Source: Oscillospiraceae bacterium (GTDB taxonomy: Bacteria; Bacillota; Clostridia; Oscillospirales; Oscillospiraceae). From it: a stretch of 58,735 bases of DNA. How positions within the stretch are numbered: position 1 is the first letter of the stretch; the number at the start of each line of letters is the position of its first letter. Shown here piece by piece: positions 23,137 to 33,471 of this stretch. The stretch lies in the NCBI GenBank assembly GCA_017535635.1, contig JAFXTU010000017.1, positions 1 to 58,735 of the forward strand, in the 5' to 3' direction. The notes below the pieces were generated by a model. The model saw only the letters and a program-made list of their open reading frames with translations. It was not told the DNA's origin and ran no database searches. The translations under genes were made by a program, and so were the position numbers.

Positions 23137-24258
23137 ATGAAACGGGTCCGCTTTTCCCTCCTGACCCTGGCGCTGGTCCTGGCCCTGCTCCCGGGGCTGG
23201 CCTTCCCCGCGGCGGCCGCGGTGGAGCGCAGCACCCAGGCCCTGGAGGTGGACGGCAGGAACGTCAGCTGCGAAGCGTACAACATCGACGGCTGCAGCTA
23301 TTTCAAGTTCCGGGACATTGCTGCCCTCCTCAGCGGCACCCCCGCCCAGTTCAGCGTGGACTACGACGGGGAGAGCCGGACCGTCCTGGTGAAGACCGGC
23401 GAAGCCTATGTCCCTCAGCCGGGGGACCTGGAGCTGGGGGAGGACCGGTCTGCCTCCGCCGGTCCCAGCAGCCAGATCCTCCGGATCGACGGCCGGGAGG
23501 CGGCCCTCAGCGCCTGGAACCTGGGCGGGAACAACTACTTCCAGCTCCGGGAGCTGGGCGGCGCCCTGGGCTTCGGCGTGGACTACGACGAAGAGCGGCG
23601 GACCGTCCTGATCATGAGCGAGATGCCCGCGCGGCTGTCTCAGACCCCGGACGCGGGCCGGGAGTACCTGGATAAGCTCATCTTCCTGGGGGACAGCACC
23701 ACCTACGGCATCGGCTACTACTACCGCCACGGGTATACGGACCTGGTGCCCCCCAGCCAGGTGTGGACGCCCGTGAACGGCACCATGACCCTCTCCTATT
23801 ACGCCACCACCAAGCTGTATTACCCCCCCACCGGGGAGGAGCTGCTCATCACGGATGCGGCGGCGCGCTTTCAGCCGGAGATCCTGGTCATCACCCTGGG
23901 GGTGAACGGTATTTCCTTCATGGACGAGGAGTGGTTCGTGCGGGACTACACCGCCCTGGTGAAGAGCATTCAGGAGGCGAGCCCCGACACCCGGATCATC
24001 CTGAATTCCATCTATCCCGTGGCGGACAGCTATGAATACCAAAGCAGCATCAACAATGAGAAGATCGGCAGGGCAAACGGCTGGATCGAAACCATGGCGG
24101 AGGACCTGGGCGTGCGCTTCCTCTACAGCTTTGAAGCCCTGGAGGTGGACGGAAAGCTGCCGGAGAGCGGCCAGAACGGGGACGGCCTCCACCTCACCGG
24201 GGAGTCCTTCGGGAAGGTGATGGCCTACATCCGCACCCACGCCCTGCCGGGAGAATAG
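23137..24258 (+). CDS. Secreted SGNH/GDSL hydrolase with two copper-amine-oxidase-N-like domains
   Basis: A 373-residue exported protein. The signal peptide (MKRVRFSLLTLALVLALLP) has a probable AAA-type cleavage site. Two tandem Cu_amine_oxidN1-like repeats follow: YFKFRDIAALLSG then VDYDGESRTVLV, and YFQLRELGGALGFG then VDYDEERRTVLI. The SGNH esterase domain comes next: block I GDSTTYGIG, block III GVNG, and block V DGLHLTG, holding the Ser and Asp-His residues. GAGGAGG lies before ATG 23137, so that start was preferred to 23122. As last gene of the rhamnose operon, it probably deacylates the glycan feeding it, with the N-terminal repeats as wall or glycan anchors (inference). Confidence 0.85.
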   Translation: MKRVRFSLLTLALVLALLPGLAFPAAAAVERSTQALEVDGRNVSCEAYNIDGCSYFKFRDIAALLSGTPAQFSVDYDGESRTVLVKTGEAYVPQPGDLELGEDRSASAGPSSQILRIDGREAALSAWNLGGNNYFQLRELGGALGFGVDYDEERRTVLIMSEMPARLSQTPDAGREYLDKLIFLGDSTTYGIGYYYRHGYTDLVPPSQVWTPVNGTMTLSYYATTKLYYPPTGEELLITDAAARFQPEILVITLGVNGISFMDEEWFVRDYTALVKSIQEASPDTRIILNSIYPVADSYEYQSSINNEKIGRANGWIETMAEDLGVRFLYSFEALEVDGKLPESGQNGDGLHLTGESFGKVMAYIRTHALPGE

Positions 24259-24280
24259 GGAAACCGGGGCCAAGCTTCAC

Positions 24281-24319
24281 GGGCGCTGTCAGGCGAAAAG
24301 CCTTGCAGCGCCCGTTTTT
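24281..24319 (+). terminator. Terminator of the rhamnose-type operon
   Basis: A GC stem GGGCGCTG ... CAGCGCCC with inner AGGC/GCCT pairing and GTTTTT at the end. It is a clear intrinsic terminator just after the SGNH hydrolase stop. Confidence 0.9.
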
Positions 24320-24457
24320 GATCCAATGGAAAGAGCGTTTTCCGGGAAAAAACAAAAAACTTACCCTATTTCCGAGTCCTGTCCGGTTTATCGTACACCC
24401 CCTGTGGCAGAATGGAGCCATCAAAACAACCACGGGTTTTTCAGGGAGGTGTCTGGA

Positions 24458-24550
24458 ATGAAACTTAAGAAGCTGTATTCCGTGGGCCTGGGCTTTGTCC
24501 TCTTCCTCTGCGTCGGCGTGGAGCCGCTGGTGAACCTGCTCAGAGGCTGA
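24458..24550 (+). CDS. Candidate 30-residue hydrophobic peptide
   Basis: The reading frame begins MKLKKLYSVGLGFVLFLC and ends EPLVNLLRG: a basic N-terminus, then one hydrophobic helix. AGGGAGG lies nine bases upstream. It sits in a 418-base gap between two terminators (24281-24319 and 24581-24627), so it appears as an independent small transcription unit. It could be a small membrane protein, a holin-like or toxin peptide, or a short secreted peptide. The product family is not recognised. Confidence 0.45.
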   Translation: MKLKKLYSVGLGFVLFLCVGVEPLVNLLRG

Positions 24551-24580
24551 GGCGGAGAGAGAAACGGCAAACACGGAAAC

Positions 24581-24627
24581 GGGCGCGGCGCAGAAGAGCT
24601 TCTGCACCGAGCCCTTTCCTTTTTTTC
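24581..24627 (+). terminator. Hairpin with T-run after the small peptide
   Basis: GGGC and GCAGAAG pair with CTTCTGC and GCCC around an AG loop, then TTTCCTTTTTTT. It ends the 30-codon frame; the 5'-nucleotidase gene converges from the other side. Confidence 0.75.
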
Positions 24628-24676
24628 TGCGGGAATGCTTCCGCCGGGACGGTCTGCCGTTGAAGGGAGGACCGGA

Positions 24677-26518
24677 TCAGGCGGCGTCCGGGATCCGAAG
24701 CGTCTGTCCGACGTAGATCATGTAGGGGGCGGCGATGCCGTTGGCCTCCGCGATCTTGCCAAAGAGCGTACCGCGGCCGTAATAGCGTCTTGCCAGGTTC
24801 CACAGGCAGTCGCCGGCGGCGACCGTATAGGTCACCGTTTCAGGGGCCTTTTCTTCGGGGGCTCCCGTCTCCGCGCCCGGAAGGAGAATCGTCTGGTCGC
24901 CCCGGACCTGGCCGTATTTTGCCGCGGACAGGACGCCGCCCAGGGCCTTGGTGATGTACTCTGCCAGGAGCTCATCCAGCGGCAGCCCCAGATCCATAGC
25001 CTCCTTCGTGCCCAGGAGGTAGGCTGTGTCGCCTCCGGAGGTCAGGAAGTTGTTGGTCACCACCGCGTAGGTGAGCGACGGGTCAAAGGGCTTGCCGCCG
25101 ATGCTCTCAACGGTGACCCGCCGGATCGAGTTCGGACGGAAGTAGGTGGAATTCGGGTAAGCTTCTCCGGCGTCATAGGCCTGGGCGGCGTCGACGGTGA
25201 AGCGGATCCCGGCGGTCTGGGGATAGCCGCCCAGCGTATCCGGGATGTTGAAGGTGGAGGCTTCCAGCACCTCCAGCAGCTCCTCCCCGGTCACATAGAC
25301 GACGGTGACCGTATTCCCGAAGGGGTATACCGTGTTGATGTCCCTTTTCGTGACATTGCCCTCGGGGATCCTGTCCCGGATGCCGCCGCCGTTCTGCAGC
25401 GCCAGCACGCGGTCCATGGGCACCTCCAGGAGGTCCGCGTTCTGCTCCATGTACCAGAGCATCGCGTCGGTGATCAGGTCTCCGCTGTTGGTCTCCCGGG
25501 TGCGGTTATACTGGCTTCGCCCTTCAAACTCCAGCTCGCTCACGGCAAAGACCTGGTTTAATATCGTGTCCGCTTCTTTTTTCACCTCGCCCACGGCGGC
25601 GCTGACCGCTTCGTCCTCCTCCAGCCCTTCGGCGGGAACGAGGTAATGGTCCCGGACGGTCCCGTTTTCATCCAGAACGAGCACGCCGATGCAGGCGAAT
25701 TTGGTCCCCGCAGACTGGATCGGCTCGCCCTCAGGGCCCTCGGTCATCACGGTGTGGGAGTGTCCGTCAATGATAAAGTCGATGCCGGAGGTATTCCGGT
25801 ACAGGTCCAGGGAGCTGTTGCCGCTTCGGAGGGTTTCCGCGGCGACGCCCAGGTGCGTCAGCGCGATCACAACGTCCGCGCCCTGGTCGCGCAGCGCGTC
25901 GATCTGCTCCTGGGCGCAGAGGGCCATTTCCTCTCCCGAGAGGAAGGTGAGCTCTGAGACCAGCTTGGGGTTGGCTTTGGTCCGGGTTTCCGGCGTAAGG
26001 AGGCCGAAGAAGCCGATGTTCAGGCCGGACTTCGTGGAAAGGACCGTATAAGGCTCCCAAAGCCGGATACCGTCCCGAAAGACGTTCGCCGAGATCACGG
26101 TAAAAGCGGCCAGGTCCAGATTCTCCCGGAGCTGCTCCACGCTGAAGTCCAGCTCATGGTTCCCCGGCGTCGCCAGATCATAGCCCGCCGCGTTCATGAG
26201 CACCACGGCATCTCTGCCCCTGGAGAGGTTGACGTAGGGGCTGCCCTGGCTGAAATCCCCCGCGTCCAGCAGAAATACCTCCGCGCCCTTCGCTTCGTAG
26301 AGCCTGCGCAGGGTCGCGGCCTTGGCGTATTCGTCCACGGACCCGTGAACGTCGTTGGAGTGGAGGATCACGGTCATCCCCGTGAGATCCGTTTCCGCTG
26401 CTGCCTCCCGGATCTCCGCGTCGTCCTCCGCGGCGGAGACGGAAGCGGCTGCGCCCAGGACCATGACCAGCGCCAGCAGCAGCGCCAGGACCCTTGCCCA
26501 TTTTCTTTGCTTTGACAT
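24677..26518 (-). CDS. Secreted bifunctional metallophosphatase/5'-nucleotidase with LysM domain
   Basis: A 613-residue exported enzyme. After a signal peptide (ALLLALVMVLGAAASVSA) comes the calcineurin-type metallophosphatase: HSNDVHG, LDAGDFSQGSPY, TPGNHELDFS and DGHSHT provide the two-metal ligands. The 5'-nucleotidase C-terminal domain (NSGDLITDAMLWYM, QNGGGIRD, YPFGNTVTVVYVTGEELLEVL) binds the nucleotide. A short Pro/Glu linker leads to a terminal LysM domain (YTVAAGDCLWNLARRYYG, VGQTLRIP) for peptidoglycan binding. It probably scavenges extracellular nucleotides at the wall. AGGGGG precedes the ATG by eight bases. Confidence 0.93.
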   Translation of the reverse strand: MSKQRKWARVLALLLALVMVLGAAASVSAAEDDAEIREAAAETDLTGMTVILHSNDVHGSVDEYAKAATLRRLYEAKGAEVFLLDAGDFSQGSPYVNLSRGRDAVVLMNAAGYDLATPGNHELDFSVEQLRENLDLAAFTVISANVFRDGIRLWEPYTVLSTKSGLNIGFFGLLTPETRTKANPKLVSELTFLSGEEMALCAQEQIDALRDQGADVVIALTHLGVAAETLRSGNSSLDLYRNTSGIDFIIDGHSHTVMTEGPEGEPIQSAGTKFACIGVLVLDENGTVRDHYLVPAEGLEEDEAVSAAVGEVKKEADTILNQVFAVSELEFEGRSQYNRTRETNSGDLITDAMLWYMEQNADLLEVPMDRVLALQNGGGIRDRIPEGNVTKRDINTVYPFGNTVTVVYVTGEELLEVLEASTFNIPDTLGGYPQTAGIRFTVDAAQAYDAGEAYPNSTYFRPNSIRRVTVESIGGKPFDPSLTYAVVTNNFLTSGGDTAYLLGTKEAMDLGLPLDELLAEYITKALGGVLSAAKYGQVRGDQTILLPGAETGAPEEKAPETVTYTVAAGDCLWNLARRYYGRGTLFGKIAEANGIAAPYMIYVGQTLRIPDAA

Positions 26519-26550
26519 AATTGAGGCCCCCTTAATACCTCGTGATTACA

Positions 26551-26630
26551 GCAACACCGCATGCTTCCCGGTACGCATTTTGCCAATGTGTTCTTCCATC
26601 CTGCTGCGCACCGGGGTCATGCGGTGTTGC
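26551..26630. repeat. 80-bp inverted repeat between 5'-nucleotidase and PPDK
   Basis: GCAACACCGCATG (26551-26563) pairs perfectly with CATGCGGTGTTGC (26618-26630), with inner CCCGGT/ACCGGG pairing. It lies upstream of the 5'-nucleotidase and downstream of PPDK (both leftward) and has no T-run, so it fits a small mobile or structured element better than a simple terminator. Confidence 0.6.
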
Positions 26631-26669
26631 CAAAACTACGAACGATTAACTGTTAAGCGGTAACTGGAC

Positions 26670-29513
<2,844 letters not shown>

Positions 29514-29621
29514 TCGCTTATATACTCCTTTTTTGAAGTGATTGTCTGCACGATAAATTAAAGTATACCACATCCAGCGGGAAAATAAAACCACTATTTT
29601 CCCGATTTTCCGGGATGAAGT

Positions 29622-29661
29622 CCCTGAAACGGCGGCCCCGGCCGGGGCCGCCGTTTCAGGG
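29622..29661. other. Perfect 40-bp palindrome between divergent operons
   Basis: CCCTGAAACGGCGGCCCCGG is followed immediately by its exact reverse complement. It lies in the divergent gap between PPDK (leftward) and the hydrogenase operon (rightward), upstream of the latter's promoter. No gene ends here, so an ordinary terminator role is unlikely; a cruciform, a shared operator or a leader hairpin are possible. Confidence 0.75.
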
Positions 29662-29682
29662 AACCAAAACCGTAAATTGCTG

Positions 29683-29711
29683 TTGCCATGAATCAGTTTT
29701 AATGCTATAAT
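29683..29711 (+). promoter_or_regulatory. Promoter of the hydrogenase operon
   Basis: TTGCCA (29683-29688), 17 bases, TATAAT (29706-29711). The start site would be near 29718, which leaves a leader of about 95 bases before the TTG start at 29813. Confidence 0.7.
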
Positions 29712-29812
29712 CTTGACGTTTGCGGACAAAAATCGGCAAACGCAGCAAAGTAAGTATCGGGCGTCTCCGCGCCGGCGGGTCCGGAGCGCCCCATAAGGGA
29801 GATGAATACCAT

Positions 29813-31651
29813 TTGAGCAGACTGGAAGTAAGAACGCCGAGCCAGATGCAGACCGTGGTGGAGCAGATCTACCGGGACATGGAGCGGCGGATCTCCGGCA
29901 GTCCTCCGGGCGTCTGTCCGGTGGACGAAGCGCTGAACTGCCTGAACCTGTGCCGCGCCCAGACCTGCGGCAAGTGCGCCCCCTGCCGGGTGGGCCTGAG
30001 CCAGCTGGCGGACATGCTGACCCAGGTGCTGGACGGCGAGCCGGATGAGGCCATCCTGGACCGGCTGGAGCGGACAGCCAGGGTCATTGTGGCCACGGCG
30101 GACTGCGCCATCGGCATCGACGCGGCCCAGCTGGTGCTCACCGGGCTCCGGGGCTTCCGGGAGGACTTTGAGGAGCACGTCAGGCACCACCGCTGCCTCT
30201 CTACCCTCCACAACCCCGTGCCCTGCGTGGCCATGTGCCCCGCCGGGGTGGACATCCCCGGCTACGTGGCCCTGGTGCGGGAGGGGCGCTACGCCGACGC
30301 GGTGCGCCTCATCCGGAAGGACAACCCCTTCCCCACCGCCTGTGCCTACATCTGCGAGCATCCCTGCGAGGCCCGCTGCCGCCGGAAGATGGTGGACGAC
30401 GCCATCAACATCCGGGGCCTGAAGCGCGCCGCGGTGGACAATTCCGGCCTGGTTCCCCATCCGAAGCCCGCTCCCGCCACGGGGAAGACCGTGGCCGTGG
30501 TGGGAGGCGGCCCCGGCGGCCTCACTGCCGCCTACTACCTGGCCCTCATGGGCCACAAGGTCACCGTATATGAGAAGAGGAAACAGCTGGGCGGCATGAT
30601 GCGCTACGGCATCCCCGCCTACCGCTTCCCCCGGGAGATCATGGACGGGGAGATCAAGGGCATCCTCTCCCTGGGCATCGACGTGAAGACCGGCGTGGAC
30701 GTGGGGGGTGAGGTCACCTTCGACGAGCTGAGGGAGCAGTACGACGCCCTCTACATCGCCATCGGCGCCCACACCGACAAGAAGGTGGGCATGGCCGGTG
30801 AGGGGGCGAAGAACGTCATCTCCGCCGTGGACCTGCTGCGGGGCATCGGCGACGGGCTGCTGCCGGACTTCACGGGGAAGACCGTGGTGGTCATCGGCGG
30901 CGGCAACGTGGCCATGGACGTGACCCGCTCCGCCCTCCGCCTGGGGGCCAAGAAGGTCACCTGCGTCTACCGCCGCCGCCAGCAGGACATGACCGCCCAG
31001 GCCGAGGAGGCCGAGGGCGCCATTGCCGAGGGCGCGGAGCTCATGACCCTCCACGCCCCCAAGCGCATTGAGGTGGACGGGGACGGAAAAGCGACAGCCC
31101 TCTGGGTCCAGCCCCAGATCCCCGGCCCCATCGGTTCCGACGGGCGGCCCAAGCCCACCGACGCCGAAGGGGAGGAGGTGCGCCTCCCGGCGGACCTCAT
31201 CCTGGTGGCCGTGGGCCAGGGCATAGAGTCCCGGGGCTTCACCCAGGCCGGCGTCACCATCCAGCGGGGCGGCACCCTCCTGGCCGACGAGGACACCCGT
31301 CTGCCGGACCTGCAGGGCGTCTTTGCCGGGGGCGACTGCGTCACCGGTCCCGCCACCGTCATCCGGGCCATTGCCGCGGGCAAGGCCGCGGCGGCCAACA
31401 TCGACGAGTATCTGGGCTTCCGCCACGAGATCACCGTGGACGTGAAGATCCCCATCCCCCACTGCACGGACATCCATCCCTGCGGCCGGGTGAATCCCCG
31501 GGAGCGGGAGGCGGGCGAGCGCAAGGGCGACTTCACCTGCATCGAGTTCGGGATGACCGCCCAGGAGGCCAGGCAGGAATCCAGCCGCTGCCTCCGCTGC
31601 GATCATTTCGGCTACGGAAACTTTAAGGGAGGACGTGTGGAGAAATGGTAA
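29813..31651 (+). CDS. NuoF-type iron-sulfur domain fused to GltD-like NAD(P)H oxidoreductase
   Basis: A 612-residue flavo-iron-sulfur protein. Near residue 45 CGKCAPCRVG is the [4Fe-4S] motif normally found at the C-terminus of NuoF/HydB. The central region has Cys clusters VAMCPAGVDIPGYV and CEHPCEARCRR, as in GltD and NfnB. The GltD-like core follows: VVGGGPGGLTAAYYLALMG for FAD, MMRYGIPAYRFP, VIGGGNVAMDVTRSAL for NAD(P), and a C-terminal GVFAGGDCVTGPATV. LRCDHFGYG is at the end. TTG 29813 is chosen because an upstream ATG lies at the transcription start and AAGGGAG precedes this codon. The stop overlaps the hydrogenase gene, so this is probably its NAD(P)H-linked electron partner. Confidence 0.85.
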   Translation: MSRLEVRTPSQMQTVVEQIYRDMERRISGSPPGVCPVDEALNCLNLCRAQTCGKCAPCRVGLSQLADMLTQVLDGEPDEAILDRLERTARVIVATADCAIGIDAAQLVLTGLRGFREDFEEHVRHHRCLSTLHNPVPCVAMCPAGVDIPGYVALVREGRYADAVRLIRKDNPFPTACAYICEHPCEARCRRKMVDDAINIRGLKRAAVDNSGLVPHPKPAPATGKTVAVVGGGPGGLTAAYYLALMGHKVTVYEKRKQLGGMMRYGIPAYRFPREIMDGEIKGILSLGIDVKTGVDVGGEVTFDELREQYDALYIAIGAHTDKKVGMAGEGAKNVISAVDLLRGIGDGLLPDFTGKTVVVIGGGNVAMDVTRSALRLGAKKVTCVYRRRQQDMTAQAEEAEGAIAEGAELMTLHAPKRIEVDGDGKATALWVQPQIPGPIGSDGRPKPTDAEGEEVRLPADLILVAVGQGIESRGFTQAGVTIQRGGTLLADEDTRLPDLQGVFAGGDCVTGPATVIRAIAAGKAAAANIDEYLGFRHEITVDVKIPIPHCTDIHPCGRVNPREREAGERKGDFTCIEFGMTAQEARQESSRCLRCDHFGYGNFKGGRVEKW

Positions 31652-33381
31652 CCATCACCATCAACGGCCGGGCCATCGCCGTAGAGGAGGGCACCACCAT
31701 CCTGAAGGCCGCCGAGGACGTCGGCATCCCCATTCCCCACCTCTGCTACCTGGAGGGCATCAACGAGATCGGCGCCTGCCGCATGTGCGTGGTGGAGGTG
31801 GAGGGGAAGGACCGGCTGGTCCCCGCCTGCAACAACGCCGTGGAGGACGGCATGGTCGTCCATACCAACTCCCCCCGGGTCCGGGAGGCGCGGCGCACCA
31901 ACCTCCTGCTCATTCTGAGCCAGCACGACACCTCCTGTACCACCTGCATCCGCAGCGGCAACTGCGAATTGCAGACCATGGCCGCCGACCTGAACGTCCA
32001 CTACCAGCCCTACGAGCTGCGGCCGGAGAGGAGCCGGGTGGACCTGAGCACCCCCATCATCCGGGAGGCGGGCAAGTGCATCAAGTGCATGCGCTGCGTC
32101 CAGGTCTGCGACAAGATCCAGACCATGAACATCTGGGACCTGGTGGGCACCGGCTCCCGCACCACCGTGAATTCCCGGGGCGCCCACAGCCTCGCGGACA
32201 CGGACTGCACCTTCTGCGGCCAGTGCGTCACCCACTGCCCCGTGGGGGCCCTCACCGCCCGGAACGACACCCAGAAGGTCATGGAATACCTGGCCGACCC
32301 GGAGATCACCACCGTGGTCCAGGTGGCCCCCGCCGTGCGGGCGGCCTGGGCGGAGGAATTCGGCCTGCCCAAGGGCACCACGGCCATCGGCAAGATGGTG
32401 GCGGGGCTGAAGATCCTGGGCTTCGACTACGTGTTCGACACCAATTTCAGCGCCGACCTCACCATCATGGAGGAGGGCAGCGAGTTCATCCACCGCTTCA
32501 CCCACCGGGAGGACTATTCCTGGCCCATGTTCACCTCCTGCTGCCCCGGCTGGGTCCGCTTCCTCAAGGGGCAGTTCCCCGCCTACACCGACAACCTCTC
32601 CACCGCCAAGTCTCCCCAGCAGATGTTTGGCGCCGTGGCCAAGAGCTACTTTGCCGAAAAGATCGGGGTGGACCCCCATAAGATGCGGGTCGTCTCCATC
32701 ATGCCCTGCTCCGCCAAGAAGGCCGAGTGCACCTACGAGCCCTTCCGGGACGCCTGCGGCGACCCGGACGTGGACGTGGTCCTCACCACCCGGGAGATGG
32801 CCCGGATCTTCAAGGCCGACCGGATCCTCCCGGACAAGCTGCCGGATTGGGAGTTCGACAGCCCCCTGGGCACCGGCACCGGCGCGGCGGTGATCTTCGG
32901 CGCCACCGGCGGCGTCATGGACGCGGCCCTGCGCAGCGCCTACTACCTGGTGACGGGGAAGAACCCCGACGCCGACGCCTTCACCCCCGTCCGGGGCAAT
33001 AAGCCCTGGAAGGAGGCCGTCTTCGAGATCCCCGGGGCGGGGAAGGTGCGGGTGGCCGTGGTGAGCAGCCTGGGCGCCACCAGAAAGCTCATGGAGGCCC
33101 TGGACCGGGGCGACGCGGAGTACGACTTCGTGGAGGTCATGGCTTGTCCCGGCGGCTGCGCCGGCGGCGGCGGCCAGCCCATCCACGAGGGGGCGGAGCT
33201 GGCCTCCGACCGGGGCAGCCTGCTCTGGGAGCTGGACGCGAACATGCCCCTCCGCTTCTCCCATGAGAACCCCGACGTGCTGGCCCTCTACAAGGAGTAC
33301 CTGGAGAAGCCTCTGGGGGAGAAGTCCCACCACCTGCTCCACACGGACCACCACGCCTGGAGCATGCCGAATCAACTGTAA
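31645..33381 (+). CDS. [FeFe] hydrogenase, group A, four accessory clusters
   Basis: A 578-residue hydrogenase. The N-terminal [2Fe-2S] domain has CYLEGINEIGACRMC and a later Cys. The HDTSCTTCIRSGNC motif gives the His/Cys [4Fe-4S] site, and CIKCMRCVQVCDK plus CTFCGQCVTHCP form two ferredoxin clusters. The H-cluster motifs are complete: L1 TSCCPGW (about residue 296), L2 MPCSAKKAE (about 352), L3 EVMACPGGCAGGGGQP (about 496). It makes or takes up H2 at a diiron site that HydEFG must mature; those genes are not in this window. The ATG overlaps the stop of its GltD-like partner by seven bases. A strong terminator follows, so the operon is two genes. Confidence 0.96.
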   Translation: MVTITINGRAIAVEEGTTILKAAEDVGIPIPHLCYLEGINEIGACRMCVVEVEGKDRLVPACNNAVEDGMVVHTNSPRVREARRTNLLLILSQHDTSCTTCIRSGNCELQTMAADLNVHYQPYELRPERSRVDLSTPIIREAGKCIKCMRCVQVCDKIQTMNIWDLVGTGSRTTVNSRGAHSLADTDCTFCGQCVTHCPVGALTARNDTQKVMEYLADPEITTVVQVAPAVRAAWAEEFGLPKGTTAIGKMVAGLKILGFDYVFDTNFSADLTIMEEGSEFIHRFTHREDYSWPMFTSCCPGWVRFLKGQFPAYTDNLSTAKSPQQMFGAVAKSYFAEKIGVDPHKMRVVSIMPCSAKKAECTYEPFRDACGDPDVDVVLTTREMARIFKADRILPDKLPDWEFDSPLGTGTGAAVIFGATGGVMDAALRSAYYLVTGKNPDADAFTPVRGNKPWKEAVFEIPGAGKVRVAVVSSLGATRKLMEALDRGDAEYDFVEVMACPGGCAGGGGQPIHEGAELASDRGSLLWELDANMPLRFSHENPDVLALYKEYLEKPLGEKSHHLLHTDHHAWSMPNQL

Positions 33382-33389
33382 GGACGCGA

Positions 33390-33426
33390 GGAAAAGCCCG
33401 ACCGGAATTTCCGGTCGGGCTTTTCC
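33390..33426 (+). terminator. Terminator of the hydrogenase operon
   Basis: A 17-bp perfect stem GGAAAAGCCCGACCGGA with an ATT loop and a TTTT-rich distal arm. It probably works for both converging transcripts. Confidence 0.9.
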
Positions 33427-33471
33427 TCTCTAAGCGCGCTGATTTTCCCCAAAATCAGTACGGATGTGCGA

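Noticed and set aside
29720..29812. Earlier ATG for the GltD-like protein
   Set aside because: It lies at the predicted transcription start and encodes no family sequence; TTG 29813 has a ribosome site.
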